This document shows positions 29,406-38,603 of a stretch of 64,000 nucleotides of DNA, piece by piece; position 1 is the first letter of the stretch, and each line of letters opens with the position of its first letter. A program made the translations under genes and the position numbers. Source of the DNA: JAMDEO01 sp963775295 (GTDB lineage Bacteria > Actinomycetota > Thermoleophilia > RBG-16-64-13). The notes beneath the pieces are model-generated. The model searched no databases, was not told where the DNA came from, and saw only the letters and a list, made by a program, of their open reading frames with translations. The stretch lies in contig CAVZIK010000006.1 of the NCBI GenBank assembly GCA_963775295.1, forward strand, positions 1,984,001-2,048,000. Reading direction: 5' to 3'.

Positions 29406-30851
29406 GTGCGCATCACTTTCATCGAGCCCGCTGCGCCGGGTTTTCACGTATACAGCTTCGTGAAGCAACTACGTCTCGGCTTGCCGCTACTCGGAGCGCT
29501 GCTCAAGGAACGTGGACACGAGGTCCGCGTCTACGCGGAAAGTCTCAGTGAAGTCGACTGGGACGATGTCCTCTCATCCGACTTGGTAGGTGTGTCGGCC
29601 ACCACATCTACGGCCATACGGGCTTATCGCTATTCTCAAAAGATCCGGGACGCCGGTATTCCCACCGTTATGGGTGGGCCCCACGTCACCTTTCTGGCCG
29701 AGGAGGCCATGGATTTCTGCGATTACGTCATCCGCAACGAGGGCGAGCAGGGAATCCTCGAACTGGTGGATTATCTGCAGGGCCGGGGATCGCTGGACAA
29801 CATTCTCGGGCTGACCCACAGAGCAAAAGACGGTCGGGTCGTGCACAACCCCGATCGACCCCTGTTGATGACACTTACGGACCTGCCCTGGCCCGACATG
29901 AGCCTGGTAGTGGGGGGTGAGAAGGTCAGCCCAACTCCCATACTGGCGTCGCGGGGTTGCCCCTTCGGGTGCGAGTTCTGCTCGGTGGTCCTGATGTTCG
30001 GACGACGGGTTCGCACGGTGGAGCCCGTTGAAGTCGTCAAGCAGATCAAGAACCTCCGGCCCAAGAAGCTTTTCTTCTACGACGACAACTTCCTCATCAG
30101 CAAGCGCCGGGGCAAGGAACTCCTAAGGCTGATGATCAGAGAGGGCGCTGAGACCGAGTTCTACGCGCAGATCCGGGTCGACTCCGTGTGCAAGGACGGC
30201 AAGGTGGATCACGAGCTGTTGCAGCTGCTGTGGGATGCGGGTTGTCGCATCGTATATCTGGGCCTGGAGTCGATCAATCCGGCCACGCTGGCGGAATATC
30301 ACAAGGAATCGAGTGTGGACGACATGGCCGGCGGTCTTGAAGCCCTGGCAAACAGCGGCATCAAGACCCATGGTATGTTCGTCTTTGGCGCCGATTCCGA
30401 CACAACCGAGTCTTTGTACAAGACGGCGGATTTTGCCGTCGATCATGGTCTGAACAGTGTCCAGTTCCTCGTGCTCACGCCACTGCCGGGGACTCGGCAG
30501 ACCGCCCAGTTCGAGGCAGAGGGTCGGATCTTCACGAAGAACTGGAGTTTGTACGACGGTCATCACGTGGTTCATTGGCCAAAGCGGATGACTCCATACG
30601 AATTGCAGCAAGCGGTGTTGGAGGCTCACAAGCGCTTCTACAGAGGCCGGCGGGTAGTGGCCATCCATCCGAAAGCGCCCATGTACCACAAACATCAGCT
30701 GCAGGGATACCTGATCAGTCGGGCATGGGAGCACGTGCGCGAGAATCGTGATTACTTGCGGGAACTCAAGGACTTCTCAGAATCGCAGACCCCTCCTGCG
30801 GCACTCAGTCCGACTGCCTTCAAGGCTGATCTGGAGACTGTGCCCCGGTAG
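29406..30851 (+). CDS. B12-binding-domain radical SAM protein
   Basis: About 481 residues. The N-terminal cobalamin-binding fold (GLPLLGALLKERGHEVRVY, VMGGPHVTF) is followed by a radical SAM core with the Fe-S motif CPFGCEFCSV and a C-terminal DUF4070-like region. It is similar to the hopanoid/bacteriochlorophyll methylase-like class of B12 radical SAM enzymes; substrate unknown. The GTG at 29406 is preceded by GAGG. It stands as a single gene before parA. Confidence 0.85.
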   Translation: MRITFIEPAAPGFHVYSFVKQLRLGLPLLGALLKERGHEVRVYAESLSEVDWDDVLSSDLVGVSATTSTAIRAYRYSQKIRDAGIPTVMGGPHVTFLAEEAMDFCDYVIRNEGEQGILELVDYLQGRGSLDNILGLTHRAKDGRVVHNPDRPLLMTLTDLPWPDMSLVVGGEKVSPTPILASRGCPFGCEFCSVVLMFGRRVRTVEPVEVVKQIKNLRPKKLFFYDDNFLISKRRGKELLRLMIREGAETEFYAQIRVDSVCKDGKVDHELLQLLWDAGCRIVYLGLESINPATLAEYHKESSVDDMAGGLEALANSGIKTHGMFVFGADSDTTESLYKTADFAVDHGLNSVQFLVLTPLPGTRQTAQFEAEGRIFTKNWSLYDGHHVVHWPKRMTPYELQQAVLEAHKRFYRGRRVVAIHPKAPMYHKHQLQGYLISRAWEHVRENRDYLRELKDFSESQTPPAALSPTAFKADLETVPR

Positions 30852-30973
30852 CTTCTCGCTGGGTCGGTACAATGCCCGGGTGGGGAGCGCCTGCGCGCAG
30901 GATTCCTCGCTGATTCACCGAAATGACTATCCCGTATACGTACGCCGTCACTATTTGACCGGGGAGTGCACTT

Positions 30974-31732
30974 TTGGCCAAAGTCCTGGCCTTTGCAAAC
31001 CAAAAAGGCGGGGTGGCTAAAACCACCACGACGATCAATCTCGGGGTCGCCCTCCAGGAGCTCGGTCTTCGGGTTCTCGTCGTGGACATGGATCCCCAGG
31101 GCAACCTGACCATGAGCCTCGGCCTGAACCCGGATGCCGTGCGGCCGAGTATGTACGACGTGCTGGTCAACCACGTCAGCATCGAGGATGCGTTGGTCCG
31201 GCGGGAACTCGACGTCGTTGTCTCGAGCATAGACCTCGCCGCCGCCGAGATCGCTCTGAGCTCGCTCATCGGACGGGAGCGCTCTCTGAGCAAAGCCCTC
31301 ATGCAGGTCGCCGATCGTTACGACTACGTTCTCATCGACACGCCCCCTTCGCTGGGGCTCCTCACAATAAACGCGCTGACTGCGTCCGACGCTGTGATCG
31401 TGCCCGTTCAATGCGAGTACCTTTCCCTTAGGGGCTTGGCGCAGCTGGAGAGGACACTTGAGCTGGTTCGTGAGAATCTCAATCCGAACGTACATATTGC
31501 CGGGATCCTTCCGACTATGTACGATTCTCGTACCGTCCACGGGCGCGAGGCGGTGGAGGTGCTGAGGAACAGCTTCGGCGATTTGGTGTTCGAAACCACC
31601 ATCCGGAAGACGATTAGGTTTGCAGAAGCGCCGGTGAAAGGGGAATCGGTGCTGAAGTACGCTCCTACAAGCGAGGCTGCCAACGTCTATCGCCGGCTCG
31701 CGAAAGAGGTTCTCAATGGAAAAAAGATCTAG
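30974..31732 (+). CDS. ParA/Soj-family ATPase
   Basis: 252 residues, a deviant Walker A ATPase. Motifs: KGGVAKTTTTINLG with the signature Lys, VVDMDPQGNLT, and DTPPSLGLLTINAL. The TTG start has GGGGAG 8 nt upstream. A TACAAT -10-like element is at 30868-30873. No parB follows; instead the gene overlaps ftsZ by 17 nt. This suggests the ATPase positions the divisome rather than, or as well as, the chromosome (inference). Confidence 0.93.
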   Translation: MAKVLAFANQKGGVAKTTTTINLGVALQELGLRVLVVDMDPQGNLTMSLGLNPDAVRPSMYDVLVNHVSIEDALVRRELDVVVSSIDLAAAEIALSSLIGRERSLSKALMQVADRYDYVLIDTPPSLGLLTINALTASDAVIVPVQCEYLSLRGLAQLERTLELVRENLNPNVHIAGILPTMYDSRTVHGREAVEVLRNSFGDLVFETTIRKTIRFAEAPVKGESVLKYAPTSEAANVYRRLAKEVLNGKKI

Positions 31733-33104
31733 CATCAAGGACAGCGGCCTCAGTTCGCTCTTCAAGGCCACCGACACGGCCCGACAGAGCGCTGGGTCTG
31801 CAGCCGAGCCGGTAGAAGATCCGTCGGCGCCTTCGGCGCAAGAGAGTCCTCAGCCGGGGACTTCGGCTAAAGAGGAACAAGATCGCCCCAGGGACGAGGG
31901 CTCACCCGGTGAAACCGTTTGGTCCGGGCCCAGCTACTCTGACTCGTCAAGGCGCAGCCTCATTCAGCCATCTCGGAGTTTTCCCGCCGTTATCCGGGTG
32001 GTGGGTGTGGGCGGAGCAGGCACGAACGCCATCAACCGCATGCTCGAGGCGGGCCTCGAGGGTATCGAGTTCATCGCCATCAACACGGATGCCCAGGCTC
32101 TCGCCATGTGTGAGGCCGATCACAAGTTGCGTATCGGCCGAGAATTGACCAAAGGCCTCGGCGGCGGTTCCGATCCCAAGGTAGGCCGCGACGCGGCCGT
32201 TGCTGCCTACGACGAGATCAAGTCCATGCTCAAGGGTAGCGATATGGTCTTCATTGCCGCGGGTGAAGGGGGGGGGACGGGCACCGGCGCGGCTCCTGTC
32301 GTGGCCGAAATCGCCAAGTCGCTCGGGGCTTTGACGATTGGGGTCGTGTCGCGCCCCTTCGCGTTTGAGGGCAAGCGTCGTGGGGTCCAGGCTCTCGACG
32401 GGATACGGACCCTCAGGCATCGCGCGGACACCGTGATCGTGGTCCCTAACGACAAGTTGCTCGAAGTGGCCGATCGGGGCACGTCTATGATCGCTGCGCT
32501 ACGTCTGGCCGACGATGTATTGCGGCAAGGCGTGCAAGGCATCTGCGATCTGGTCACGGTGCCTGGTCTCATAAATCTGGATCTCGCCGACGTGCGTACT
32601 ATCATGACAGGCGCGGGTACAGCCCACATGGGTATCGGCCGGGCGCGTGGCGAGCAAAGGGCGGAGAAAGCTGCCGAGATGGCGGTCAACTCGTCTTTGC
32701 TGGAAACGTCCATCGAGGGAGCCCGGGGCATCCTGCTCAACATCAGCGGCGGGGCAGACCTGTCGCTCTATGAGGTGAACGAGGTGGCCGAAATCATCAA
32801 CGCGGCCGCGGATCCCGAGGCGAACATCATCTTCGGCGCCGTCGTCGACGAGAGGCTTCAAGACGCTCTCTGGGTAACCGTTGTGGCCACTGGCTTCGAT
32901 GCCACGAGCGAAGAGGTGTTGGCGCACGAACTCGAGCTGCCTTCGCGAGTCGAGCGCCAGGTGGAGAGGCGCGCTGCCGAGCGGGAGAGCCAGGGTTCGA
33001 GCGTTTCTCGCGCGGATGAAGCCGGGAGGCTGCCGTCGACCGCGACCGAGACTCCCGCCCGCTCCTCTGAAGACGAGCTGGAGATTCCGCCCTTTCTACG
33101 ATAG
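31716..33104 (+). CDS. ftsZ: FtsZ with long N-terminal extension
   Basis: A 462-residue tubulin-like GTPase of cell division. The core starts only at about residue 88 (VIRVVGVGGAGTNAINRM). The GTP-binding loop is AGEGGGTGTGAAP (Glu in place of the usual Met) and the T7 loop is NLDLADV with catalytic Asp, so polymerisation should work. The C-terminal peptide is DELEIPPFLR, which recruits FtsA/SepF-type partners. The extension is Ser/Pro/Glu-rich and begins MEKRSSIKDSGLSSLF, resembling the N-terminal ParA-stimulating peptide of ParB. It overlaps parA by 17 nt. Whether this is the only FtsZ in the genome cannot be seen. Confidence 0.93.
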   Translation: MEKRSSIKDSGLSSLFKATDTARQSAGSAAEPVEDPSAPSAQESPQPGTSAKEEQDRPRDEGSPGETVWSGPSYSDSSRRSLIQPSRSFPAVIRVVGVGGAGTNAINRMLEAGLEGIEFIAINTDAQALAMCEADHKLRIGRELTKGLGGGSDPKVGRDAAVAAYDEIKSMLKGSDMVFIAAGEGGGTGTGAAPVVAEIAKSLGALTIGVVSRPFAFEGKRRGVQALDGIRTLRHRADTVIVVPNDKLLEVADRGTSMIAALRLADDVLRQGVQGICDLVTVPGLINLDLADVRTIMTGAGTAHMGIGRARGEQRAEKAAEMAVNSSLLETSIEGARGILLNISGGADLSLYEVNEVAEIINAAADPEANIIFGAVVDERLQDALWVTVVATGFDATSEEVLAHELELPSRVERQVERRAAERESQGSSVSRADEAGRLPSTATETPARSSEDELEIPPFLR

Positions 33105-33560
33105 AACCATTCCGCGTAGGTCGCGCTCGAAGTCGAGGCAGGTCTGTTCGTTGAGGCCCAGGCTGCGGTAGAATGCGTGCGCCTCCAGGTTCCAAGGCTC
33201 GGCGAGCAAGAAGAGGCGGGCGCAACCGCGCCGACGGGCTATTTCCTCTGCTTCCAGGACCAGACCGCGAGCGACGCCGCGCCTGCGGGCGGCCTCCCGG
33301 ACGATGACGTCTTGGAGTTCGCACACCAGAGCCGCGGACCACGTGCTGTACGTGAATACCAGGGCGCACATGCCCACAATCGTTGTCTCGTCTTCCTCGG
33401 CCAGAAGGAACGAGTGCTGCGGCGACTCGAGAATGGTGCCCACGATGGATTCGAGCCGCGCGGTCTCCGGGACGGAAAAGCAGTGATGCTGCATAATCTC
33501 GACGAGGAGCGAGACGATTTCTGCGCCATCTGCGGCATCGGCTAGTCTGTACGTGATCAT
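33096..33560 (-). CDS. GNAT-family acetyltransferase
   Basis: 154 residues. The acetyl-CoA loop is REAARRRGVARGLV; the C-terminal part reads AEPWNLEAHAFYRSLGL. Substrate unknown. It converges with ftsZ (9-nt overlap) and its start lies only 17 nt from the divergent aminotransferase gene. A TAACCT -10-like box 7 nt before its ATG would make it leaderless, which is weakly supported. Confidence 0.85.
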   Translation of the reverse strand: MITYRLADAADGAEIVSLLVEIMQHHCFSVPETARLESIVGTILESPQHSFLLAEEDETTIVGMCALVFTYSTWSAALVCELQDVIVREAARRRGVARGLVLEAEEIARRRGCARLFLLAEPWNLEAHAFYRSLGLNEQTCLDFERDLRGMVLS

Positions 33561-33577
33561 GGAAAAGAGGTTAGCAG

Positions 33578-34471
33578 ATGAATGAAGAGAGTCTGTATTT
33601 GAACGGCCTGTTTCAGCCTCTGTCGGAAGGCCGGGTCAATATCGAAGATCGGGGATTTCAGCTCGGAGATGGGGTCTACGAGGTCATCAAGGTGATGAAC
33701 GGGACCATCGTCTGGCTGGATGACCATTTGGTGCGGCTCGGCAAGAGCCTGGCAGCCATCCGTCTCGTGGAGGCACTGGTCGGCCATCCCCTGGAGACGG
33801 TGCTGCCCGACTTGGTGGGACGCGCTGGGCTTATCGACGGCAGCATCTACGTCCAAATAACGCGCGGTTATGCTCCTCGGGAGTTCACTTTTCCAAAACC
33901 GCCCCAGCCCACGATTCTTGCCTACACCCGACCCAAGAAGTTTCCCGACGCCCAAGAGATCTTCCGCGGCGTGGCGCTGCACCCCTTGCGCGACCAGCGA
34001 TGGGGGCGGTGCGACATCAAATCCACCAACCTACTTGCTCCCGTTCTGGCCAAGGAAGAAGCCTGGGAAGCCGGCGCCGATGAGGCCCTTTTTATAAGCC
34101 CCCGGGGCCTGGTGCGCGAGGGTGGTTCGTCGAATGTTCTCGCGGTGATAGACGGCGTCATCCGCACCCATCCGCTAAGTAACCGGATCCTTGGCGGAAT
34201 CACGCGGAAGCACGTGCTGGAGATCGCCGGTCGGCTCGGATTTGCCGTGGAAGAACGGGCCTTCACGTTGCGAGAGATCACCGACGGGTCGGGGCTGTGC
34301 TCGGAGGTCTTCACAGCCTCCACCACCAAGGACGTGCTTCCGGTGCTGCGCATTGGGAAGTCTGAGATTGGGGAGGGACAGCCGGGTCCGGTGACCCTGG
34401 GAATACTCCAGGCTATGCGGGAAGAACAAGCTCGTCTCGTTGGTCTGCAGCCCCCGCGCGCATTGATTTAG
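33578..34471 (+). CDS. dat: D-amino-acid aminotransferase (class IV PLP)
   Basis: 297 residues, fold type IV aminotransferase. The PLP Lys is in CDIKSTNLL; LNGLFQPLSEGRVNIEDRGF and GSSNV are family hallmarks. It likely supplies D-Glu or D-Ala for peptidoglycan. Branched-chain aminotransferase or aminodeoxychorismate lyase are less likely alternatives. The 3' end overlaps the convergent nfo gene by 59 nt. Confidence 0.88.
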   Translation: MNEESLYLNGLFQPLSEGRVNIEDRGFQLGDGVYEVIKVMNGTIVWLDDHLVRLGKSLAAIRLVEALVGHPLETVLPDLVGRAGLIDGSIYVQITRGYAPREFTFPKPPQPTILAYTRPKKFPDAQEIFRGVALHPLRDQRWGRCDIKSTNLLAPVLAKEEAWEAGADEALFISPRGLVREGGSSNVLAVIDGVIRTHPLSNRILGGITRKHVLEIAGRLGFAVEERAFTLREITDGSGLCSEVFTASTTKDVLPVLRIGKSEIGEGQPGPVTLGILQAMREEQARLVGLQPPRALI

Positions 34472-35360
34472 CTCTCGCGAGGCTGGACAGGTCGGGCCCG
34501 TGCCCCTCGACGCCTGGGACCTCTAAAACGAACGGGACCTTGCGGAATGCCGAGTGACGGACTACGCGGGCGAGAGCGGCAAAGCCGATCTGGCCTTCAC
34601 CAAGATTCTCGTGATGGTCGCGTCCCGACGCAAACGCCGTCCGGGAGTCGTTGAGGTGGATAAGCCCAACTCGGTCCAGCAAATTCCTCTCTCGGAGCTC
34701 GGACACCGCTTGTTCAAGACCCTCCTCGGTGTGAATCGGCAGGCCGGAAGCGAAGAGATGGGCGGTATCCAGACAGAGACCGCACCTGGGAGAGAGCGTC
34801 TCGACCATGATCTGCAGCTCAGCAAGATCCTTACCCATCGTGCTGCCCGAGCCTGCGCTCGACTCGAGGAGGAGTTCCGGCAACATGGCCTGTGGAAAGA
34901 CTGTGTGAAGTCGCTGCACCGCCGCTTCTCTGGCCGCCCTGACGGTCTGCGCCACCCAGGTACATGCTGGCTGAAAGCCTTCCCCACGATGTGAGCCCAC
35001 ATGGGTGACTACCCCGGCGGCCCCGGCCACCGCACCCGTGAAGAGAGCCTCGGCCAGAGCCCCGGCGGACTTGAGGCGGAGTCCTTCGTCGGGCGACGCC
35101 AGGTTGATGAGGTAGATCGCGTGGAAGAACAGAGGCAGAGAGTGTTCGTCGAGACCTGACCGCAGGGCGGCTATCTCCTCGGGGTCGTAAGGCTTGGGTC
35201 GCCACATCCTCGCGTTGGAATTGAAGATCTGCACAACCTCGGCGCCGATATCCACGGCTCTCTGCGGTACCAAGAAGAAGCCCCCGGCCGTCTTTATCTG
35301 GGCCCCGATAAGGGGGCTTCCGGGGGAGACCGGTGTTGTCCTGTTGGCCTTTGCAGTCAC
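34413..35360 (-). CDS. nfo: Endonuclease IV (AP endonuclease)
   Basis: About 315 residues, a zinc TIM-barrel enzyme that cuts DNA 5' of abasic sites. Motifs: IGAQIKTAGGF at the start of the fold, VVQIFNSN, FFHAIYLINLASP, VTHVGSHRG, GLCLDTAHLFASG, LIHLNDSRTAFASGRDHHENLGEG. The GTG at 35360 gives a family-typical N-terminus; longer in-frame starts (for example ATG 35447) add unrelated sequence. Convergent with dat. Confidence 0.92.
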   Translation of the reverse strand: MTAKANRTTPVSPGSPLIGAQIKTAGGFFLVPQRAVDIGAEVVQIFNSNARMWRPKPYDPEEIAALRSGLDEHSLPLFFHAIYLINLASPDEGLRLKSAGALAEALFTGAVAGAAGVVTHVGSHRGEGFQPACTWVAQTVRAAREAAVQRLHTVFPQAMLPELLLESSAGSGSTMGKDLAELQIMVETLSPRCGLCLDTAHLFASGLPIHTEEGLEQAVSELRERNLLDRVGLIHLNDSRTAFASGRDHHENLGEGQIGFAALARVVRHSAFRKVPFVLEVPGVEGHGPDLSSLARAKSMRAGAADQRDELVLPA

Positions 35361-35462
35361 TCTTGCCTCGTGCTGGCATGTCGGTGCGCTGTCTGCTGCG
35401 GCTTCCAGGATATAGAATCGGAGGCGTTCCGTGCCAGCGAGGCTCATGATAGTGGAGGCTGG

Positions 35463-36665
35463 GTGCCTTTCCCGACCACGTTTGCCGAACGCAATCATCT
35501 TTCCAGACTGGATGTCTGGGCGGTCGAGCCGTTCTATGGAGGCTCCCACAAGTCTTTTCTCGATGGGCTTGTCGCCAGCTCCGCTCACCACCTCACACCC
35601 CTGACCCTTCCGGGGCGCAACTGGAAGTGGCGTATGCACGGCGGGGCCATCACTCTTGCCGAAAGTGGGCGCGCGCTGCTTTCGCGTGAGGCGGGCGTCG
35701 GTCGCTCTCCGGATGTCATCTTCGCCTCCGACATGCTCGATTTGCCCGCCTTTCTGGCCGTTGCGGGCAGGAGTCTGGCGGCGGTCCCAGCAATCGTCTA
35801 TTTTCACGAGAACCAACTGACGTATCCGTTACCACCGGGCACTCAGCGGGACCTGGGATACGGTATGAAGAACGTGGCCTCGGCCCTGGCTGCCCGTTCG
35901 GTTATTTTCAACACCGCGTATCACCGCCAGGAGTTTTTGGCGGCTGTAGGCCAGGTTCTCGCGAGCGTGCCCGACCATGCGCCCGAGTGGATCGTGCCCG
36001 AGTTGGAGGCGAAGTCGAAAGTACTCCCGGTTGGATGCGACCTGCGCCGCCTCGACGAGATCCGTGACCGCGGACTGGCCGAGGCAGCCGCCGGGCGCTG
36101 GGGTGACCCCGGCCGGGGTCCTCTCGTCCTTTGGAACCAGCTTAGGGAGTACGACAAGGCTCCGGAAGATTTGTTTACCGCCCTTCTCGCTCTGAAGGAG
36201 GATGGCCTGCCTTTCCGCCTGGCCGTTGCGGGCTCCAATCACGGGACTCCTCCGCCGGGGTTCGAGCGCGCCAGGGAGGAGTTGGGTGACCGCGTTGTGC
36301 AGTGGGGACATGTGTCGGAACCCGACAGCTACGCATCTCTGCTGTGGGCGTCCGACATAGTGGCATCCACGGCCATCCATGAGTTCTTCGGGGTTGCCGT
36401 CGTGGAGGCCGTGTACTGCGGATGCCGACCGGTGCTGCCGGCGAGGCTGAGCTATCCCGAACTCATCCCGGCCGAGGCGCATGAACATGTCCTTTACGGG
36501 GAGGGCGAACTCGTAACTGCTCTCTGTGAAGCGCTGACTCGACCCAGGGCTTGGTCGGAAGACTGGCAGAGAACCTGGGTTGCGCGTTATGACTGGGCTG
36601 GGTTGCACGCGCGATATGACGAAGAGATTAGACGCTGTTGGAGGACGACGTGGGAGGGACTGTGA
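35463..36665 (+). CDS. Glycosyltransferase, tRNA-queuosine mannosyltransferase-like (DUF3524)
   Basis: About 400 residues. Family hallmarks: VEPFYGGSHKSFLDGL, LPGRNWKWRMHGGA, VIFASDMLDLPAF, YFHENQLTYPLP, VIFNTAYHRQEFL. A C-terminal GT-B donor-site region (STAIHEFFGVAVVEAVYCG) follows. The known member adds mannose to queuosine in tRNA-Asp; no queuosine synthesis gene is in view, so this is family-level inference. The GTG at 35463 follows GGAGG. A TAGAAT box is at 35413-35418. Confidence 0.82.
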   Translation: MPFPTTFAERNHLSRLDVWAVEPFYGGSHKSFLDGLVASSAHHLTPLTLPGRNWKWRMHGGAITLAESGRALLSREAGVGRSPDVIFASDMLDLPAFLAVAGRSLAAVPAIVYFHENQLTYPLPPGTQRDLGYGMKNVASALAARSVIFNTAYHRQEFLAAVGQVLASVPDHAPEWIVPELEAKSKVLPVGCDLRRLDEIRDRGLAEAAAGRWGDPGRGPLVLWNQLREYDKAPEDLFTALLALKEDGLPFRLAVAGSNHGTPPPGFERAREELGDRVVQWGHVSEPDSYASLLWASDIVASTAIHEFFGVAVVEAVYCGCRPVLPARLSYPELIPAEAHEHVLYGEGELVTALCEALTRPRAWSEDWQRTWVARYDWAGLHARYDEEIRRCWRTTWEGL

Positions 36666-36695
36666 TGGTCAGGCTTCGGTTCCAGTGTCCTCTGC

Positions 36696-36724
36696 TTGTC
36701 ACCGAACATTTGTTCGTTTATGAT
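36696..36724 (+). promoter_or_regulatory. dinB promoter
   Basis: TTGTCA (36696-36701), a 17-nt spacer and TATGAT (36719-36724). The ATG is only 8 nt downstream of the -10, with no ribosome site, so the mRNA is probably leaderless. Confidence 0.7.
36703..36716 (+). promoter_or_regulatory. LexA operator (SOS box)
   Basis: CGAACATTTGTTCG, an excellent match to the Gram-positive LexA consensus (CGAAC-N4-GTTCG). It sits in the promoter spacer before dinB, ideally placed to block RNA polymerase. Confidence 0.88.
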
Positions 36725-36732
36725 GGATCTCC

Positions 36733-37974
36733 ATGGAGAAGCAGGAGATCATAGCCCGGCCGCGCGCCGCTCATCGGGTTATAGCCCATCTGGATTTCGA
36801 CGCCTTCTTTGCCGCGGTGGAAGAGAACTGCAACCCTTCGCTCAAGGGTAAGCCGGTGATCGTAGGCGGTGGGGAGCGGGGCGTGGTGGCAACCGCCAAC
36901 TACGTCGCCCGACAGTACGGGGTCCATTCGGCTATGCCGTTACGCACGGCTCGGCGTCTCTGCCCTCACGGGGTGTATCTCGCCGGCCATCACCATCTCT
37001 ATCAGGAGTACTCGCGCCGTCTCATGAGCATGCTGGAGAGCTATTCTCCTCTGGTGGAGCAGATGAGCCTGGATGAAGCCTACGTTGATCTTACCGGCAC
37101 TGAGAAACTGTTCGGACCGCCCACGCGTACGGCGCGAATCATCCAACAACGGGTGGCCGACGAGCTTCAGTTGGGCATCTCGGTGGGTCTTGCCACGAAC
37201 AAGCTCGTGGCAAAGGTAGCTTCCGATTATCGCAAGCCGGCCGGCTTCACCGTCGTTCCCCCGGGCAGAGAGGCCGAATTCTTGGCTCCCCTACCCGTAG
37301 AACGATTGCCGGGAGTAGGTCCGGCACTCCTGGAGCAGCTTCGCGACCGAGGCGTGGTCACCGTGGGCGACTTGGCCCGGGTCCCCGCGTATCTTTTGAG
37401 GCTCTCTTTCGGGGAATGGGGGGAGCTGCTGGCCCATCGGGCTCAAGGGAACGATCCGCGGAGGGTCACACCTCGGGAAGAGGTCAAATCGATCTCCCGG
37501 GAGCACACGTTCGAGGAAGATGTCTCCGACGTGAGCCTGCTCGAGTCCACTCTGATCGCGCTCACCGAGGACGTATGCCGCCGTCTGCGTCGCAAACAGT
37601 TGGAGGCGCGCACAGTCACGGTCAAGATCCGGTATTCCGACTTCGTCACCCACACCTGCTCCCACACCCTGTCCCGTCCCTTGGACGTAGATGAGATGTT
37701 CTTCCGGGAAGTACTCTCCCTGTTCCGGCAAGGGCGGCGCCGCCGTTACCATCTGCGTCTGTTGGGGGTGGGGGTGAGCAACCTGGTCCCGCGGGCATGG
37801 CAGGACGATCTCTTCGATCAAGAGTTGCCCTTGCTCAGGGAGTTGGATTTGAAGCTGGACGCCATCAGGAACAAGTACGGCACCAACGCCATCCGCCGGG
37901 GAGCCGGCTCCTACGACTGGTCCACCAGGCCATACAACCGCACCTCGGACAAAGCTGCATCCGCCCAGACGTAG
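36733..37974 (+). CDS. dinB: DNA polymerase IV (Y family)
   Basis: 413-residue translesion polymerase. Motifs: HLDFDAFFAAVE with the catalytic Asp, YSPLVEQMSLDEAYVDLT with the second acidic pair, and KLVAKVASDYRKP. Helix-hairpin-helix and little-finger domains follow. Under LexA control from the operator at 36703. No beta-clamp motif was checked in detail. The 3' end overlaps the convergent minus-strand gene by 64 nt. Confidence 0.95.
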   Translation: MEKQEIIARPRAAHRVIAHLDFDAFFAAVEENCNPSLKGKPVIVGGGERGVVATANYVARQYGVHSAMPLRTARRLCPHGVYLAGHHHLYQEYSRRLMSMLESYSPLVEQMSLDEAYVDLTGTEKLFGPPTRTARIIQQRVADELQLGISVGLATNKLVAKVASDYRKPAGFTVVPPGREAEFLAPLPVERLPGVGPALLEQLRDRGVVTVGDLARVPAYLLRLSFGEWGELLAHRAQGNDPRRVTPREEVKSISREHTFEEDVSDVSLLESTLIALTEDVCRRLRRKQLEARTVTVKIRYSDFVTHTCSHTLSRPLDVDEMFFREVLSLFRQGRRRRYHLRLLGVGVSNLVPRAWQDDLFDQELPLLRELDLKLDAIRNKYGTNAIRRGAGSYDWSTRPYNRTSDKAASAQT

Positions 37975-38603
37975 TCCGGGTAGACCGAGACGATGGTCAG
38001 CTTGATCCAGTCGGTCTGTTCGCGCAGGGTGTTGATGGATTGCATCGCCTCAGTGTCCAGCAGGTCCACCAACTGCGTAGAACCACTGGAGTATTCAATC
38101 TGAATGGTTTTGACGCGAGGGTGGCCCTTGAAGCGCGTCTCGTCTTCCTGGAAGCCGTTGGCGATGTCCATCCGGCCCAACATCACCGTATCGAGGAACT
38201 CGAACTTCACCCACTGGCCCAAACCGACGCCCTCCGCGCCCTCGATCCAGGCTGTCGCGGTGTCGCCGTCCAGGAGGTTGGGCGCGCGAAAGTTGTTGGT
38301 CGTGGTCGGCTTGAGCGCCGACGAGGATGTGGCGGCCTTGGGCCTCACCAGCACCACGGGAAGCGAGGTGGAGGTGGAGGAGGAGCTCGTGCCGCTGGAG
38401 CCCGAAGCGAGTGTGGTGGAGGTAGAGGCTGTGGTACCTGAGCGCCCGGCCAGCGGGTCGACCTTCGCGGACGGGTGCATCGTGCGGTAAACGACCACCC
38501 CCAGCGTGAAGACCACGACCACCAAGACGACGAGCATGACGAGGCCAAGGAAAGCTCCTCCCGCCGTGACGCGGCGGCGTCTGCGGCGGCCCGCGCTACC
38601 CAA
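37911..38603 (-). CDS. Membrane-anchored protein with discoidin-like (NADase-type glycan-binding) domain
   Basis: 230 residues. A cytoplasmic Arg-rich start (GRRRRRR), one membrane segment (about 15-40), a Thr/Ser-rich linker, then a C-terminal beta-sandwich (LLDGDTATAWIEGAEGVG...) like F5/8-type or NADase-type glycan-binding domains. It should face outside and may bind cell-wall glycans. The TTG start has GAGG upstream. A perfect TATAAT on this strand lies at 38720-38725, about 115 nt before the start. Confidence 0.75.
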   Translation of the reverse strand: MGSAGRRRRRRVTAGGAFLGLVMLVVLVVVVFTLGVVVYRTMHPSAKVDPLAGRSGTTASTSTTLASGSSGTSSSSTSTSLPVVLVRPKAATSSSALKPTTTNNFRAPNLLDGDTATAWIEGAEGVGLGQWVKFEFLDTVMLGRMDIANGFQEDETRFKGHPRVKTIQIEYSSGSTQLVDLLDTEAMQSINTLREQTDWIKLTIVSVYPDYVWADAALSEVRLYGLVDQS

